Source of the DNA: Ignavibacterium sp.
Lineage (GTDB): Bacteria; Bacteroidota; Ignavibacteria; Ignavibacteriales; Ignavibacteriaceae
Assembly (NCBI GenBank): GCA_032027145.1
Contig: JAVSMP010000001.1
Location: forward strand, 3,291,116-3,355,115
Length of the DNA stretch: 64,000 nucleotides
Reading direction: 5' to 3'
Shown here: positions 27,473 through 36,926 of the stretch, one piece after another
How the letters are laid out: every line of letters starts with the position of its first letter
Numbering within the stretch: the first letter of the stretch is position 1
Position numbers and translations under genes: made by a program
Notes under the pieces: model-generated
Seen by the model: the letters and a program-made list of their open reading frames with translations, nothing else
What the model was told of the DNA's origin: nothing
Databases searched by the model: none

Positions 27473-28096
27473 TTATACTTCTTTTTTTTCCATACTTCTG
27501 TATATGCCTACAACTATTCCAACAACTTGAAATAATGTATATTTTTTATCAATAACAATTGGTTTGTATTCAGGATTCTCAGAAATCAGTTCTATCTCAT
27601 TTTTCTTCTTATAAAATCTTTTTACTACAGCAGCATCATCAAGTATTGCAACAACTATTTGTCCGTTCTTCGGTTCAAGATTTGGATTAACAATTACTAT
27701 ATCGCCGCTGAAAATATAAGCATCTTTTAAGCTGTCACCTTTTACACGAAGTAAAAATGAATCCTGAGGCATTTTAGCTATTGTAGGAAGTTTAACTGTA
27801 TCAATAGCATCTGGATAGATAGTCAGTGGATTACCTGCGGCAACTTCTCCAAGTATTGGTTTAGGAACAAAATACTTATCGTCAAGAGTTAACTCTATTC
27901 CACGGGAAAGTTTTGGGTTCTTCTTTATATATCCTTTTTTTTCGATTGCATGCAGATGCTGCTGAACAGTTGCTCTGTTTGAGTAGCCGAAATAATTTGC
28001 AATATCAGCAAGGGTTGGCGGAATCCCCTTGCCTTTTATCTGATCAATTAAATAATCCAGAATATTCTTTTGGATCTCTGTTAATTCTTTTTTCAT
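27473..28096 (-). CDS. lexA: LexA repressor
   Basis: The 207-residue SOS repressor has an N-terminal winged helix (about 1-68; TLADIANYFGYSNRATVQQH is the recognition part). The cleavage site Ala-Gly is in GEVAAGNP near 88-91, the catalytic Ser lies in VKGDSLKDAYI near 128, and the Lys in AAVVKRFYK near 166. All residues needed for RecA-stimulated self-cleavage are present. A perfect palindrome overlapping its own promoter marks autoregulation. It heads a lexA-DUF72-dinB set. Confidence 0.96.
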   Translation of the reverse strand: MKKELTEIQKNILDYLIDQIKGKGIPPTLADIANYFGYSNRATVQQHLHAIEKKGYIKKNPKLSRGIELTLDDKYFVPKPILGEVAAGNPLTIYPDAIDTVKLPTIAKMPQDSFLLRVKGDSLKDAYIFSGDIVIVNPNLEPKNGQIVVAILDDAAVVKRFYKKKNEIELISENPEYKPIVIDKKYTLFQVVGIVVGIYRSMEKKEV

Positions 28097-28118
28097 AAAC
28101 TATATCTATAACAAAATA

Positions 28119-28134
28119 CCATACATTTGTATGG
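28119..28134 (-). promoter_or_regulatory. lexA: LexA operator (SOS box) of lexA
   Basis: CCATACATTTGTATGG is a perfect inverted repeat (arms CCATACA and TGTATGG, 2-base centre), 22 bases upstream of the lexA start and one base downstream of the -10 element. Placement across the transcription start fits repression by LexA of its own gene. It is not the E. coli CTGT-N8-ACAG box, so it gives a lineage-specific consensus. Confidence 0.75.
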
Positions 28135-28135
28135 C

Positions 28136-28164
28136 AACATAAATTGATATAGTATAAATGTCAA
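28136..28164 (-). promoter_or_regulatory. lexA: Sigma70-type promoter of lexA
   Basis: On the minus strand a perfect -35 TTGACA (28159-28164) is followed after exactly 17 bases by TATGTT (28136-28141), a good -10. The LexA palindrome begins one base further on. Promoter and operator thus overlap the start region of the lexA transcript. Confidence 0.7.
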
Positions 28165-28171
28165 GTACAGA

Positions 28172-28209
28172 TAAAAAAAATCCTCTTAGTTGTAAAAACC
28201 AAGAGGATT
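28172..28209 (-). terminator. Rho-independent terminator of the polysaccharide operon
   Basis: Arms AATCCTCTT (28179-28187) and AAGAGGATT (28201-28209) make a 9-bp stem. On the minus strand a run of eight T follows directly. It lies 21 bases past the stop of the hybrid kinase gene and upstream of the lexA promoter, separating the two transcription units. Confidence 0.8.
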
Positions 28210-28230
28210 AAAAACTTTATTAAAGATTTT

Positions 28231-31200
28231 TCATCTAGAAAGGAATATCTTTTCAAGAGAGGCTATCATTTTTTCTCTAAAAATGGGTTTAGAAATAAAA
28301 TCATCAAATCCAGCAGCTATAAATTTTTCCTTATCACCAGGAAGTACATAAGCAGTAACAGCAATAACTGGAATTGAGCTGAATGCGGGCATCGTTTTAA
28401 TTATCTTAAGTGCATCAAGTCCATTATACTCACCCTGTAAATTTATATCCATAACTATAAAATCAAACTGATGATCGAACAAAAGCAATTGTGCTTCTTC
28501 AAAACTAACTGCAAATTTTACATCTCGCAATTCTTTTAACTGAACTTTAAACAAAAGCTGAGAATCTATCTGATCTTCAATGTATAAACAATTCAGTTTA
28601 GACAGGTCTAATGATTTTACAGGAACAACTTCAGGAGTCTCCTCTTTAACTTCCTGCTGGGGTATTAAACTTTCTTGTTCAGGTAATTGATCGCCTTTAT
28701 TAGCAGTCTCTGCTTGTACATCAAGAGTTTCATCCTGCTCAAAACTGGTTACTACTTCTTCATCAGCTGCATTTTCATCTAAAATATTTTCAGAAAGTTT
28801 ACTCAATATCTCCTGTGATACTGGCGGTACAGGTTTAAAAATATCATCATCTGCTGCAGGTATTTCCTGCCCAGTAGTTAAATCAACATCTTCTGACTTC
28901 TCAATTTCCTCTGAAACTTGTTTCTGATCAGCAACTGCATTTTTATAAATTATAACATCAGGTTGAGTCCGGGCAGTTTCAAATCTGCTTTTTGAAGACA
29001 ATGTCAAATTGAAAACAAATCCTGTTTCAGGTCTTAAAGTCTGAGCTGATGAACGATAAAATCTTCCGCCAAGATATTCAAGCAGTACTCTTGACAAATA
29101 TGTAGTTAGCTTTGGTAAACCGAAATCTTTAGGATCGCGGTTATTTTCATAAACCTGCTCAAGTACATTTGCAACATATTCTGAAGGATTTCCATATTGG
29201 TCGCTTAAGCCAATTAAAAATGTATCATTATCAAGCGGAAATGCAGAGAAATATACTTTTTTGTCCTTACTTAATCTTGAAACAACTTTAATTACTGTAA
29301 GAACGAAACTTTCAAACTTATGCAGATCACTTTTAAATTTTAAAGATGAAGAAATTTTTCCATACAAAAACTGTATGTCATTAATACCCGAAATATTCTG
29401 AATATTTTCATCAAGCTTTTCGATAATATCTGTAATGCTAATATCATCAACTTTTAATGGTGCCCTATTTTGAAGTATATCTGAATACTCAACAACGGAA
29501 TTCATTGTATCCATCATCTTTATACGATTTTGATTGATGATTTCTGCCGCTTCCTTTTGTTCTTCAGTTGGACTTTCAGTACTGCTTATCAGCTCCTGAG
29601 AAAAACCAATTATAACATTTATCGGAGTCAGAATTTCATGGAACATTCCTGAGAGGAAGTTCGAATCAAATATTACAGTTCTTTTATCTTCTTCAACAGG
29701 TTTTTCAACTGCAATTTCTCTTACAATTTCTTTAATGATTTCTTTTGGTTCAGATAGAACTGTCTTTGGTTTTAATATTAAAGTAAATGAATCGGTCTCA
29801 CCTTCAAAATCCATAATCGGGTAGGCTGATAGATAACATTCTATAACTCTTCCATCAGATGATTTGATTGTTGTTTCAAGCTCAATAGCATCTTTTATAT
29901 GATATTGAAAAATTGAAGTATTAATCAATGCTCTTTCGTCATCAATAACAAGACTTGCAAATGAAGAGCGTAATAATTCATCCGCATTATAACCGAATGT
30001 TTTAACAGAATTCTGGTTAACATAAGTTATAAACCCGGCTGCATCTGTGGTTAATATCATCAAATCCGATTGTGCAAAAATTGCACGAAGCATTTGATTC
30101 TGTTTATCTTTCTCTATGCTATCGGTAATATCATTTACAATATTAAAATGAGCTTCTCTATCATTAAAGATAAATGATGTTTTACTAATCTTAACTAAAA
30201 TGATAGTTCCGTCTTTTTTCCTATGTCTGAAAGGTTTACTGAAACTAGCTGTTGAAGTTTCATCACCAGAAGAATCGAGAAGAGTTTGAATATCTTCAGG
30301 CGAATACAGATCAGTTAAATCCATCTGAAGAAATTCATCTCGGGTGTAACCGTACAGATTTACAGCAGCTTCATTAACTTCAAGAAACTTTAAGTTTTCT
30401 TTATCGTATATTAAAACCGGTTCTGGATTCTTTTGAATTAAAACGTCAAACATTTCTCCTCTATTAGTTAAAATGAATTCTATTTCATCTTCATAAATCT
30501 TTTCATCAATAATCAATTCAAGAGTAATGAGTACTGCTTTTTCTGAGTTGAATTCTGAAACCTGCTTACAAAAATACAGTTTATATTTGTATTCAACATT
30601 CTTTTTATCATCAAAAAATAAAGTATCAGTTGTAAGATCAGTTAATTCACTTTCAATAAACGAAATAAATTTTTCAACTAAGTCCTCAGAAAATAAATCA
30701 CTTAATTTTTTATTTAATATTTCTTCGGAATTTTCATTTGTAATTTCAAGAAATTTCTGATTACATAACTTAAAATTTCCCTTAAAGTCTGCTATCGCTA
30801 ATGGATCTTTAAAACTTTCTAAGATTTCCCTAAAAAAACCCGTTAATTTGCCTGTCCCGCCGTATTCTGTCTTATTATCAACTATCAGACCAAGTATATA
30901 ATTTACTTGTCCATTATGATCAAGAATTGGTATCTGTAAAAGATCTTGCGAAACCTTAAAATTTACATTTTTTTTAATAAACCCTTCTAAAATTACAGGT
31001 TTTTTGTTCTGACATACAAACTGATTTACAAGTTGTATTGATAATTGCTTATGAAGCGGTAAAAACATCTCATGTTTTTTACCTGATGCAAAACTTTTTT
31101 CAACATCCAGATTATTAGCAAATGCATCATTTACACATATAAGTTTATCATCTGAAGTTTTAATCCATATCGGCTCTGAAAAATCATCAATTATTTTTTG

Positions 31201-31713
31201 AACATTTTTTAATGACAGAATAGTAAAAGGAAAATTAGAACTGACTGCATCAAACAATTCCTTAATTGCAGGATAAACTAATTTTAATTTTTCAATTGAA
31301 ACAGAAGAATTAATAATGCCGGTCAGATTATCACTGATTTCATTTTTCCTGGAAAAAAAGAGAATTGTATTTATGCCGTACTCTGATGATATTGTTTCGA
31401 GAACTAACTCATAATCTTCTGTCGTTCCCGTTTTTAATTTCAGTGATATATTTCGTTCTATCAGTTTAGTAGATGTATTTATAGACAATCCGATTAAGTC
31501 ACTTAATTCGATAACCGTATCAGGTTCAAAAACCTGATCAAGATTAACATTATGATCATCAATCAGAAAATTTGAAATTGCGTTTTGATTGGTAAAAACA
31601 ATTTCTTGTGATTCATCCAGAATGATAAGTGGATTACCAAGCTTATCAGCAGTTTTACTAAAAAACTCTAACCATTCTTTATTTAAGGTTAACACATTTA
31701 AGCCAATAATCAA
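28231..31713 (-). CDS. Multi-PAS hybrid histidine kinase/response regulator
   Basis: The 1160-residue cytosolic protein has about five PAS-like domains (roughly 15-110, 165-285, 290-400, 430-545 and 550-665; the fourth, with LFLEVNEAAVNLYGYTRDEF-like text, is the clearest). Next comes a HisKA-like segment with FHEILTPINVIIGFSQEL (His near 692). The ATPase region at about 770-915 lacks clear N and G boxes. After an acidic, Glu/Gln-rich linker (about 925-1030) a receiver follows, with Asp near 1089 in FIVMDINLQGEYNG and Lys in FISKPIFREK. The weak ATPase domain suggests a scaffold or phosphatase rather than a normal kinase. It is the last gene of the polysaccharide operon (4-base overlap with the gene before) and likely regulates that system. 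Confidence 0.82.
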   Translation of the reverse strand: MIIGLNVLTLNKEWLEFFSKTADKLGNPLIILDESQEIVFTNQNAISNFLIDDHNVNLDQVFEPDTVIELSDLIGLSINTSTKLIERNISLKLKTGTTEDYELVLETISSEYGINTILFFSRKNEISDNLTGIINSSVSIEKLKLVYPAIKELFDAVSSNFPFTILSLKNVQKIIDDFSEPIWIKTSDDKLICVNDAFANNLDVEKSFASGKKHEMFLPLHKQLSIQLVNQFVCQNKKPVILEGFIKKNVNFKVSQDLLQIPILDHNGQVNYILGLIVDNKTEYGGTGKLTGFFREILESFKDPLAIADFKGNFKLCNQKFLEITNENSEEILNKKLSDLFSEDLVEKFISFIESELTDLTTDTLFFDDKKNVEYKYKLYFCKQVSEFNSEKAVLITLELIIDEKIYEDEIEFILTNRGEMFDVLIQKNPEPVLIYDKENLKFLEVNEAAVNLYGYTRDEFLQMDLTDLYSPEDIQTLLDSSGDETSTASFSKPFRHRKKDGTIILVKISKTSFIFNDREAHFNIVNDITDSIEKDKQNQMLRAIFAQSDLMILTTDAAGFITYVNQNSVKTFGYNADELLRSSFASLVIDDERALINTSIFQYHIKDAIELETTIKSSDGRVIECYLSAYPIMDFEGETDSFTLILKPKTVLSEPKEIIKEIVREIAVEKPVEEDKRTVIFDSNFLSGMFHEILTPINVIIGFSQELISSTESPTEEQKEAAEIINQNRIKMMDTMNSVVEYSDILQNRAPLKVDDISITDIIEKLDENIQNISGINDIQFLYGKISSSLKFKSDLHKFESFVLTVIKVVSRLSKDKKVYFSAFPLDNDTFLIGLSDQYGNPSEYVANVLEQVYENNRDPKDFGLPKLTTYLSRVLLEYLGGRFYRSSAQTLRPETGFVFNLTLSSKSRFETARTQPDVIIYKNAVADQKQVSEEIEKSEDVDLTTGQEIPAADDDIFKPVPPVSQEILSKLSENILDENAADEEVVTSFEQDETLDVQAETANKGDQLPEQESLIPQQEVKEETPEVVPVKSLDLSKLNCLYIEDQIDSQLLFKVQLKELRDVKFAVSFEEAQLLLFDHQFDFIVMDINLQGEYNGLDALKIIKTMPAFSSIPVIAVTAYVLPGDKEKFIAAGFDDFISKPIFREKMIASLEKIFLSR

Positions 31714-32996
31714 TAGGTTGATACTACTACTTCATTTGAATAATCTGAATATCTTACTGAATCAAATCCTCTTACCCGATAAGCATAATTCTGTTGCAAT
31801 TGAATATTAAAATCAAGATACAAATTATTTCCTGCATTCACTCTTTTTAATAATGCAAAATTACCATTTTCTGTTTTTCTTTCTATATCAAAAAACAAGA
31901 TTCTATTATCATTATTTATCCACCTAAGTTCCACAACCGGTACAGTACTATCATAATTTGCAGATAAATTCGTTGGAGGATTAAGTATTGTAGAATTTAA
32001 TACAATGCTTGCCACCTGACTAACTGCTGAATCCGAATTGCTAAAGTTTTTTATTCTGTAAAAATAAGTTAATCCTAATGTCAGTCCACTCTTGGGATCT
32101 ACATATTGAGTGGTATTTGGCGGCAAATATGCTACTGAACTAAATAAAATGTTATCAGTGCTTTTTTCAACAGAAAAATAATTTTCATTATCACTATTAT
32201 CAGTCCAGTTAATCCGAATCGAATAATCTTCAAGAATCTGAAGAGTAAGATTAGTTGCAGGTAATAAATCGCCTGAACTGATAACTCCAGAAGTATTTAC
32301 TTCAGAGCTAAACTCAGATACACCAGATAATTTTACTCCTCTTATTTTGTAATAATAAGTTTTACTTGAATCCAGCCCGTTATCATTTGTATTAAAAGAT
32401 GCTCCGGATAATTTCTGATGCAAAAGATATTCACCATCAAGTCCTGTTTTTCTCCACAGTTCGTACTGCTCTATATATTTTGAAGAATCCATCCAGCTAA
32501 TGTTACAAGTGCCATTTTTAAAATTAATAAGTCTTACATTGTACGGTTTGAACGGAAGGCGTTCATCTTTAATAATCGTTATATCCGAAATAATATTGCT
32601 TTTGTATGACTTCCCTTCATTGTCATAAAATATAATATATAAGTTGTAAATTTTATTTACTTGGCTTGAATCAAAAAAGTAGTTTACTGGCGGAAGTGTG
32701 CCATCAGAATTGGGAGGAATATTTTTTATAAAATTTCCATTTATATACAATTCCAGAAATTTTACCGAATAAGGCTGATTAACATTATAATAAATATTAA
32801 CTAATCCTTCGGAAATTTCATCTCCGCTTTGGGGATAAGTAATCTGAATTTTCTTTCCATCATTCAGATAATTTTCAGGTTCAGAACTCCACTCAGCGCA
32901 AGAAACATAAAAAAACGCCAGCAAGAAAAATATCTTAATATAAAGGTAAGAGAAGTAATTATTAAAAAAATTATTTCGAACAATTTTAATCATCAC
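31710..32996 (-). CDS. Fibronectin type III-repeat lipoprotein
   Basis: This 428-residue lipoprotein has an N-terminal hydrophobic leader ending FFYVSC, with lipidated Cys near 33. The Ig-like first domain (about 48-145) holds ITYPQSGDEISEG and is followed by three Fn3-like domains (about 150-240, 245-335, 340-428). These show repeated phrases such as KTYYYKIRGVKLSGVSEFS and LTYFYRIKNFSNSDS. It has no enzyme motif. It overlaps both neighbours by 4 bases, so it is an integral operon member. A surface or periplasmic carbohydrate- or protein-binding role in the export system is plausible but inferred. Confidence 0.75.
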   Translation of the reverse strand: MMIKIVRNNFFNNYFSYLYIKIFFLLAFFYVSCAEWSSEPENYLNDGKKIQITYPQSGDEISEGLVNIYYNVNQPYSVKFLELYINGNFIKNIPPNSDGTLPPVNYFFDSSQVNKIYNLYIIFYDNEGKSYKSNIISDITIIKDERLPFKPYNVRLINFKNGTCNISWMDSSKYIEQYELWRKTGLDGEYLLHQKLSGASFNTNDNGLDSSKTYYYKIRGVKLSGVSEFSSEVNTSGVISSGDLLPATNLTLQILEDYSIRINWTDNSDNENYFSVEKSTDNILFSSVAYLPPNTTQYVDPKSGLTLGLTYFYRIKNFSNSDSAVSQVASIVLNSTILNPPTNLSANYDSTVPVVELRWINNDNRILFFDIERKTENGNFALLKRVNAGNNLYLDFNIQLQQNYAYRVRGFDSVRYSDYSNEVVVSTY

Positions 32997-34573
32997 CTGC
33001 CTGAATTGAAAATAATTTTTTCTTCTGATCTTGGCAGGATTTCATTTATAAATATCTTTTTCATACCGTTTCCTGAATCGACAGAATAATTTAAAAAAGA
33101 TTTTCTCTTATCAGATACAACATTAAAATCATTAATATTTACATATAAAATAATGTCTTTAAGTTCAACCGGATTATCGTTTCTTACAGTAATTTCAATA
33201 CTCTGATTATTCTGAACACTTACTTTTATTTCTCTTTCAAGATTCAATTTATTTCTTAGTACAGTAAGGTTGGTAAATACAGTACGATCATTTACTTTGT
33301 TTTTGAGATCTTTCAGAAAATTATTTTCGACATCAGTATTGCAATCAATCTTGGGTATATAATAAACTACTTCCACAGGTTCATTAAAATAAGTTCTAGA
33401 AGCTGAGCCAACAGTTAAAAACAAACTCCCATCATTTGTTAATTGTGTCCCAGAAACCTTTTCATTAAAAAGTATAAAATTTTTTATTCCATATTCTTTT
33501 AATTGAGTAATCTGTGAGGGATCAAAATCAGAGGAAATAAATACCGACTGCACAGTTATATTATTCAAAGATTCAAAGCTTCTTAAGTAATCAATAATAT
33601 TACTATTATTTTTATTATACTGGATTGTTGATCTTAAATCTAAAATAATCTGTTCCTCAGGAACCTTATTCAGCAAACTCTTATCAAGCTGTGATATTTC
33701 GCTAATTACAATATGCGGATTAAAACTATTTAGTATTAAAACATCAGCAAAATCTTTGTTAAAGGCATTATTATACTGCATAAGGAGAAGCTTTATTTGC
33801 TCTTTTTTATTAATAGTTAAATATGGGAATGCAGAAACTTCAATATCTAACCATTTTATGGAATCCAGTAAGAACTGTTCAAAGTTGTGATACTCTTCAG
33901 AGCCGCCAATCAGATCTGTTAATCCAAATCCGATAAAAACAAATTTGCCAGAATTATTTTTTCCATAAACTATTGAACTAATTTCAGAATTATTATCCGC
34001 ATTCAAAATATAACCAGCAGTGGAATAATTATATCTTCCTAAATCAACACACTGATTTTCGCTTTTTACAGCAACTAAAAAATCCGAATAATTTTTGAAC
34101 GAATTTATTGGACTTTGAAATATTGTCTGAGTGAAACCAAGCCTTTTATTTAGCACCTGATTTTTTAACATTATACCAAACAAATCTTTTAACTCGTTTG
34201 TATTACTGTTCATCAAAGCTGAGTTAAAAGCATTTGCTGATAGAATAGATTTACCTGCCAGTAAAAAATTTTTAATTACTAAATACTTTTCAATTGATTG
34301 AACATTATACCGCGGTAATACCAAAATATCGAAATCATCCTCTAAACCAGTAACCAGATCTTCATCATAAATAACTTTGTAATTAATTTTATACTGCATT
34401 AAAAAGATTTCCCATGCAGTAAACTCATCTAAATAAGAATTGGTATTTGTGAAAAATGTTTTTTGAGAATAATCTGAATATAAAACAGCAATCCGGTTAT
34501 GCGCATTTAACTCAATTGAAGTAAATAAAATAAGAGTGATGATTAAAGCAGATATTTTAGTTTGAGTATTCAA
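32993..34573 (-). CDS. Secreted paralogue of the deacetylase-like protein
   Basis: The 526-residue protein has a signal peptide (about 7-25). It is a full-length relative of the next gene upstream: IAVLYSDYSQKT matches VAILYSKYTENT, DDFDILVLPRYN matches KYKLIVLPGTKS, FVFIGFGLTDLIGGSEEY matches FMWMGFELNSIIGVQEDY, and both end with a beta-sandwich tail. The first 230 residues form a glutamine-amidotransferase-like Rossmann domain. The middle (about 255-440) would be the deacetylase-like barrel but shows no D-x-D or HxxxH metal motif. Activity is unlikely; a structural or binding role is inferred. I know no named family for it. Confidence 0.65.
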   Translation of the reverse strand: MNTQTKISALIITLILFTSIELNAHNRIAVLYSDYSQKTFFTNTNSYLDEFTAWEIFLMQYKINYKVIYDEDLVTGLEDDFDILVLPRYNVQSIEKYLVIKNFLLAGKSILSANAFNSALMNSNTNELKDLFGIMLKNQVLNKRLGFTQTIFQSPINSFKNYSDFLVAVKSENQCVDLGRYNYSTAGYILNADNNSEISSIVYGKNNSGKFVFIGFGLTDLIGGSEEYHNFEQFLLDSIKWLDIEVSAFPYLTINKKEQIKLLLMQYNNAFNKDFADVLILNSFNPHIVISEISQLDKSLLNKVPEEQIILDLRSTIQYNKNNSNIIDYLRSFESLNNITVQSVFISSDFDPSQITQLKEYGIKNFILFNEKVSGTQLTNDGSLFLTVGSASRTYFNEPVEVVYYIPKIDCNTDVENNFLKDLKNKVNDRTVFTNLTVLRNKLNLEREIKVSVQNNQSIEITVRNDNPVELKDIILYVNINDFNVVSDKRKSFLNYSVDSGNGMKKIFINEILPRSEEKIIFNSGR

Positions 34574-34587
34574 TTTGTCTGTGGTAA

Positions 34588-36483
34588 TTATTTTATTTGA
34601 TCATAATCTATATAATACTGTCTTGATTCACCTGGTTTAAGATCGTCTATAAAAAGATAAACCATTTGAGAACCATTACTGTGTTTTACACTAGCCGGTT
34701 TCGTTCCGATTAACTCAGATCCAATTGTAACATTATTTGCAAAATCATTTAAATCGATATCTATAACAAGATTATTAATATTTTCCACACCTGGATTTGA
34801 AACTTTAACCGCTACTCTTGATTTGCCTCTTCTATCGGATCTGATTTCAATATAGTCCCTTTTTTCATACCATTTCTGAATTTCAGAAGCTGTGGTAATC
34901 CAGAACTTTTTTCGTTTTAAGTCTTTAACTATATCTCTTACAACTCCGATATTTTCACTCCTGCACTGATAATCTGTATGGACTTTGAATATGTACATTC
35001 CACCCTCAAATAGAGTACGGTCTAAATCCTCCTGATAAGTATAAAACTGAAAATCAGGAATCGTCAAACCAAAATCTCTAATTACTTCATAATCATCACG
35101 TGCTGTTTTTGTCATTGTAACAATGCGTTTATCACCGCGTATAATAGTTTTTGGAACAGAGCGGTCTGTAAGAGAATCAGTTAATACATATTTATAATCA
35201 GCATACACTACTGCATTTAGAGTGTTATTATCAAACAATCCGTACAATGGAAGCAAACCAGTTACACTTTTAGATACAATGTTTTCAAGAACACCTTTAG
35301 CCTTTGAAATTTTCTGAAGCTGTAAATCATAATTATTAAGCTTATTATCTTTATCATTAATTGAATTTAAAAAACCGATATCTACTAATGCACCTACTTC
35401 ACCGTAATTAGAAATATTTTTCAATATACTTTTATTAATTTCTGCAGTTAGCGGGTCAACAAAAAAAGTAGCAGTTAGACCTTCATCTCTTAAAACAGGC
35501 AGCAGATTATTTATATTTTCTACTTTTTCTGAAAGAACCGGAATAATAACAGCAGCAGCTTCATAACCTGTAGGCCAATCTCTTACATAAGCAATTGGTG
35601 CATATAAAAGCCATTTGATTGAGTTATTAAACAATCTTTCGAAGTATATGTAGTCTTCCTGAACACCAATTATAGAATTAAGTTCAAAACCCATCCACAT
35701 AAATCTGCCTTTACCATAATTTCCAAAAGCAATACCAGCAGATTTTTTTATTTCTTCGCGTACCAATCCATCATCGAGCCGGTAATTATACCAAAAGCTA
35801 ACTTGCGTAGTCCTTGGATCTAATACTTCCACAGCCATAGGTCTATCCCATGTAGCAACTTTTAGTGGAAATCCTGTAGGAATATTAGCAGTTATTGGTA
35901 AACTGCCACAGACAGTATGAATTTTTGAAAACTCGTTTGGTTTTAATTCGTATGAGAATTGGATTCCAAAAACCTGATTGAGAAACTCCCAACCCCGCCA
36001 TTTACCATCATCAGAATAGGTACCAATTCCACCAGTAGCAAAAACACTGCCTCCTTGTTCCAGATATTTTTTTAATTGTAAAGCTTCTTCGCTGCTTATC
36101 GATTTTGTACCTGGAAGAACAATTAATTTATATTTGAAATGCTTACCGGTTTCAACAGTATTATCCGAAATTACATCGTATTTAATATTCAGGTTATCAA
36201 GAAATTTTTTCCAGGTTGATAAATTATCATTTAACCAGGTGCTTCCAATTGGTAATGTGTTTTCTGTGTATTTGGAATAAAGAATTGCAACTTCAGGTGA
36301 TTTTCCAAACAGGAAGTCTTCTATAACAGATTGATTTGGAATCACATCATCAATATCAAATCGTCCATATATGCCGCGTAATATAAAATAATATATAAGA
36401 AAGGCTGAAATAAGTATTACTATTCCAGATAAAATAATAAAGAATTGATTAACCCTTACCCCGAAGATTTTATTTACCGCCAC
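34588..36483 (-). CDS. Membrane-anchored polysaccharide deacetylase-like protein, metal motifs lost
   Basis: This 631-residue protein has one N-terminal membrane span (about 13-35) and an extracytoplasmic Rossmann domain (about 60-290; SVFATGGIGTYSDDGKW). A NodB-like barrel follows (about 305-540; LLPVLRDEGLTATFFVDP and YIFKVHTDYQC), then a C-terminal beta-sandwich. In active deacetylases the first motif is TFDDG or THDxE and the second HSxxH. Here the corresponding stretches read IIPVLSEK and VGALVDIGFL, so the metal-binding residues are missing. By position it is the PgaB-like member of the operon. It overlaps the small membrane protein gene by 10 bases. Possibly DUF2194-related, not verified. 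Confidence 0.65.
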   Translation of the reverse strand: MAVNKIFGVRVNQFFIILSGIVILISAFLIYYFILRGIYGRFDIDDVIPNQSVIEDFLFGKSPEVAILYSKYTENTLPIGSTWLNDNLSTWKKFLDNLNIKYDVISDNTVETGKHFKYKLIVLPGTKSISSEEALQLKKYLEQGGSVFATGGIGTYSDDGKWRGWEFLNQVFGIQFSYELKPNEFSKIHTVCGSLPITANIPTGFPLKVATWDRPMAVEVLDPRTTQVSFWYNYRLDDGLVREEIKKSAGIAFGNYGKGRFMWMGFELNSIIGVQEDYIYFERLFNNSIKWLLYAPIAYVRDWPTGYEAAAVIIPVLSEKVENINNLLPVLRDEGLTATFFVDPLTAEINKSILKNISNYGEVGALVDIGFLNSINDKDNKLNNYDLQLQKISKAKGVLENIVSKSVTGLLPLYGLFDNNTLNAVVYADYKYVLTDSLTDRSVPKTIIRGDKRIVTMTKTARDDYEVIRDFGLTIPDFQFYTYQEDLDRTLFEGGMYIFKVHTDYQCRSENIGVVRDIVKDLKRKKFWITTASEIQKWYEKRDYIEIRSDRRGKSRVAVKVSNPGVENINNLVIDIDLNDFANNVTIGSELIGTKPASVKHSNGSQMVYLFIDDLKPGESRQYYIDYDQIK

Positions 36484-36926
36484 TTCAGTTCCCCTGAACT
36501 TCTATCTTCCTGAGTCGGGATGTACCCTTCAGAAGTATATTTCAGGAATTTATTTTCATCACTACGTCCAGAGTTTACACGCATTCTAACTTTTTGTTTT
36601 TCAACTTTAGATTCCTCAGCTTTATATTCTTTTGGCTCAGGAGTAAATTTGGATTGAGCGGGCTGTTGTTGTTTTGTGTATTCCTCTCTTGTTATACCAG
36701 GTTCTACAGGCAGTGTTCTCCTTTGCTCGGGTTGAATTGAAACTTTACCAATTGCTGCTTCACTTGGAATAACTAACTCAGCTTTTACAGTAGAAGGTTT
36801 TGTTTGAAAGGCATATTGTTGTTTACCTTCTCTAATCTTATAGAGTATATAGGCTCCAACTGCCAGAATAAATGTGCATATAGTGGCAACAAGAATAATA
36901 GTGGACAATATCGGTATAAGTTCCAT
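36474..36926 (-). CDS. Small single-span membrane protein of the polysaccharide operon
   Basis: The 150-residue protein has one N-terminal membrane helix (about 5-30, PILSTIILVATICTFILAVG) followed by a charged Lys/Glu/Pro/Gln-rich tail that is probably disordered and cytosolic. No known domain is visible. It starts one base after the glycosyltransferase stop and overlaps the deacetylase-like gene by 10 bases. By size and place it could serve like PgaD, the small partner that stabilises the PgaC synthase, but there is no sequence likeness I can point to. Confidence 0.6.
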   Translation of the reverse strand: MELIPILSTIILVATICTFILAVGAYILYKIREGKQQYAFQTKPSTVKAELVIPSEAAIGKVSIQPEQRRTLPVEPGITREEYTKQQQPAQSKFTPEPKEYKAEESKVEKQKVRMRVNSGRSDENKFLKYTSEGYIPTQEDRSSGELKWR

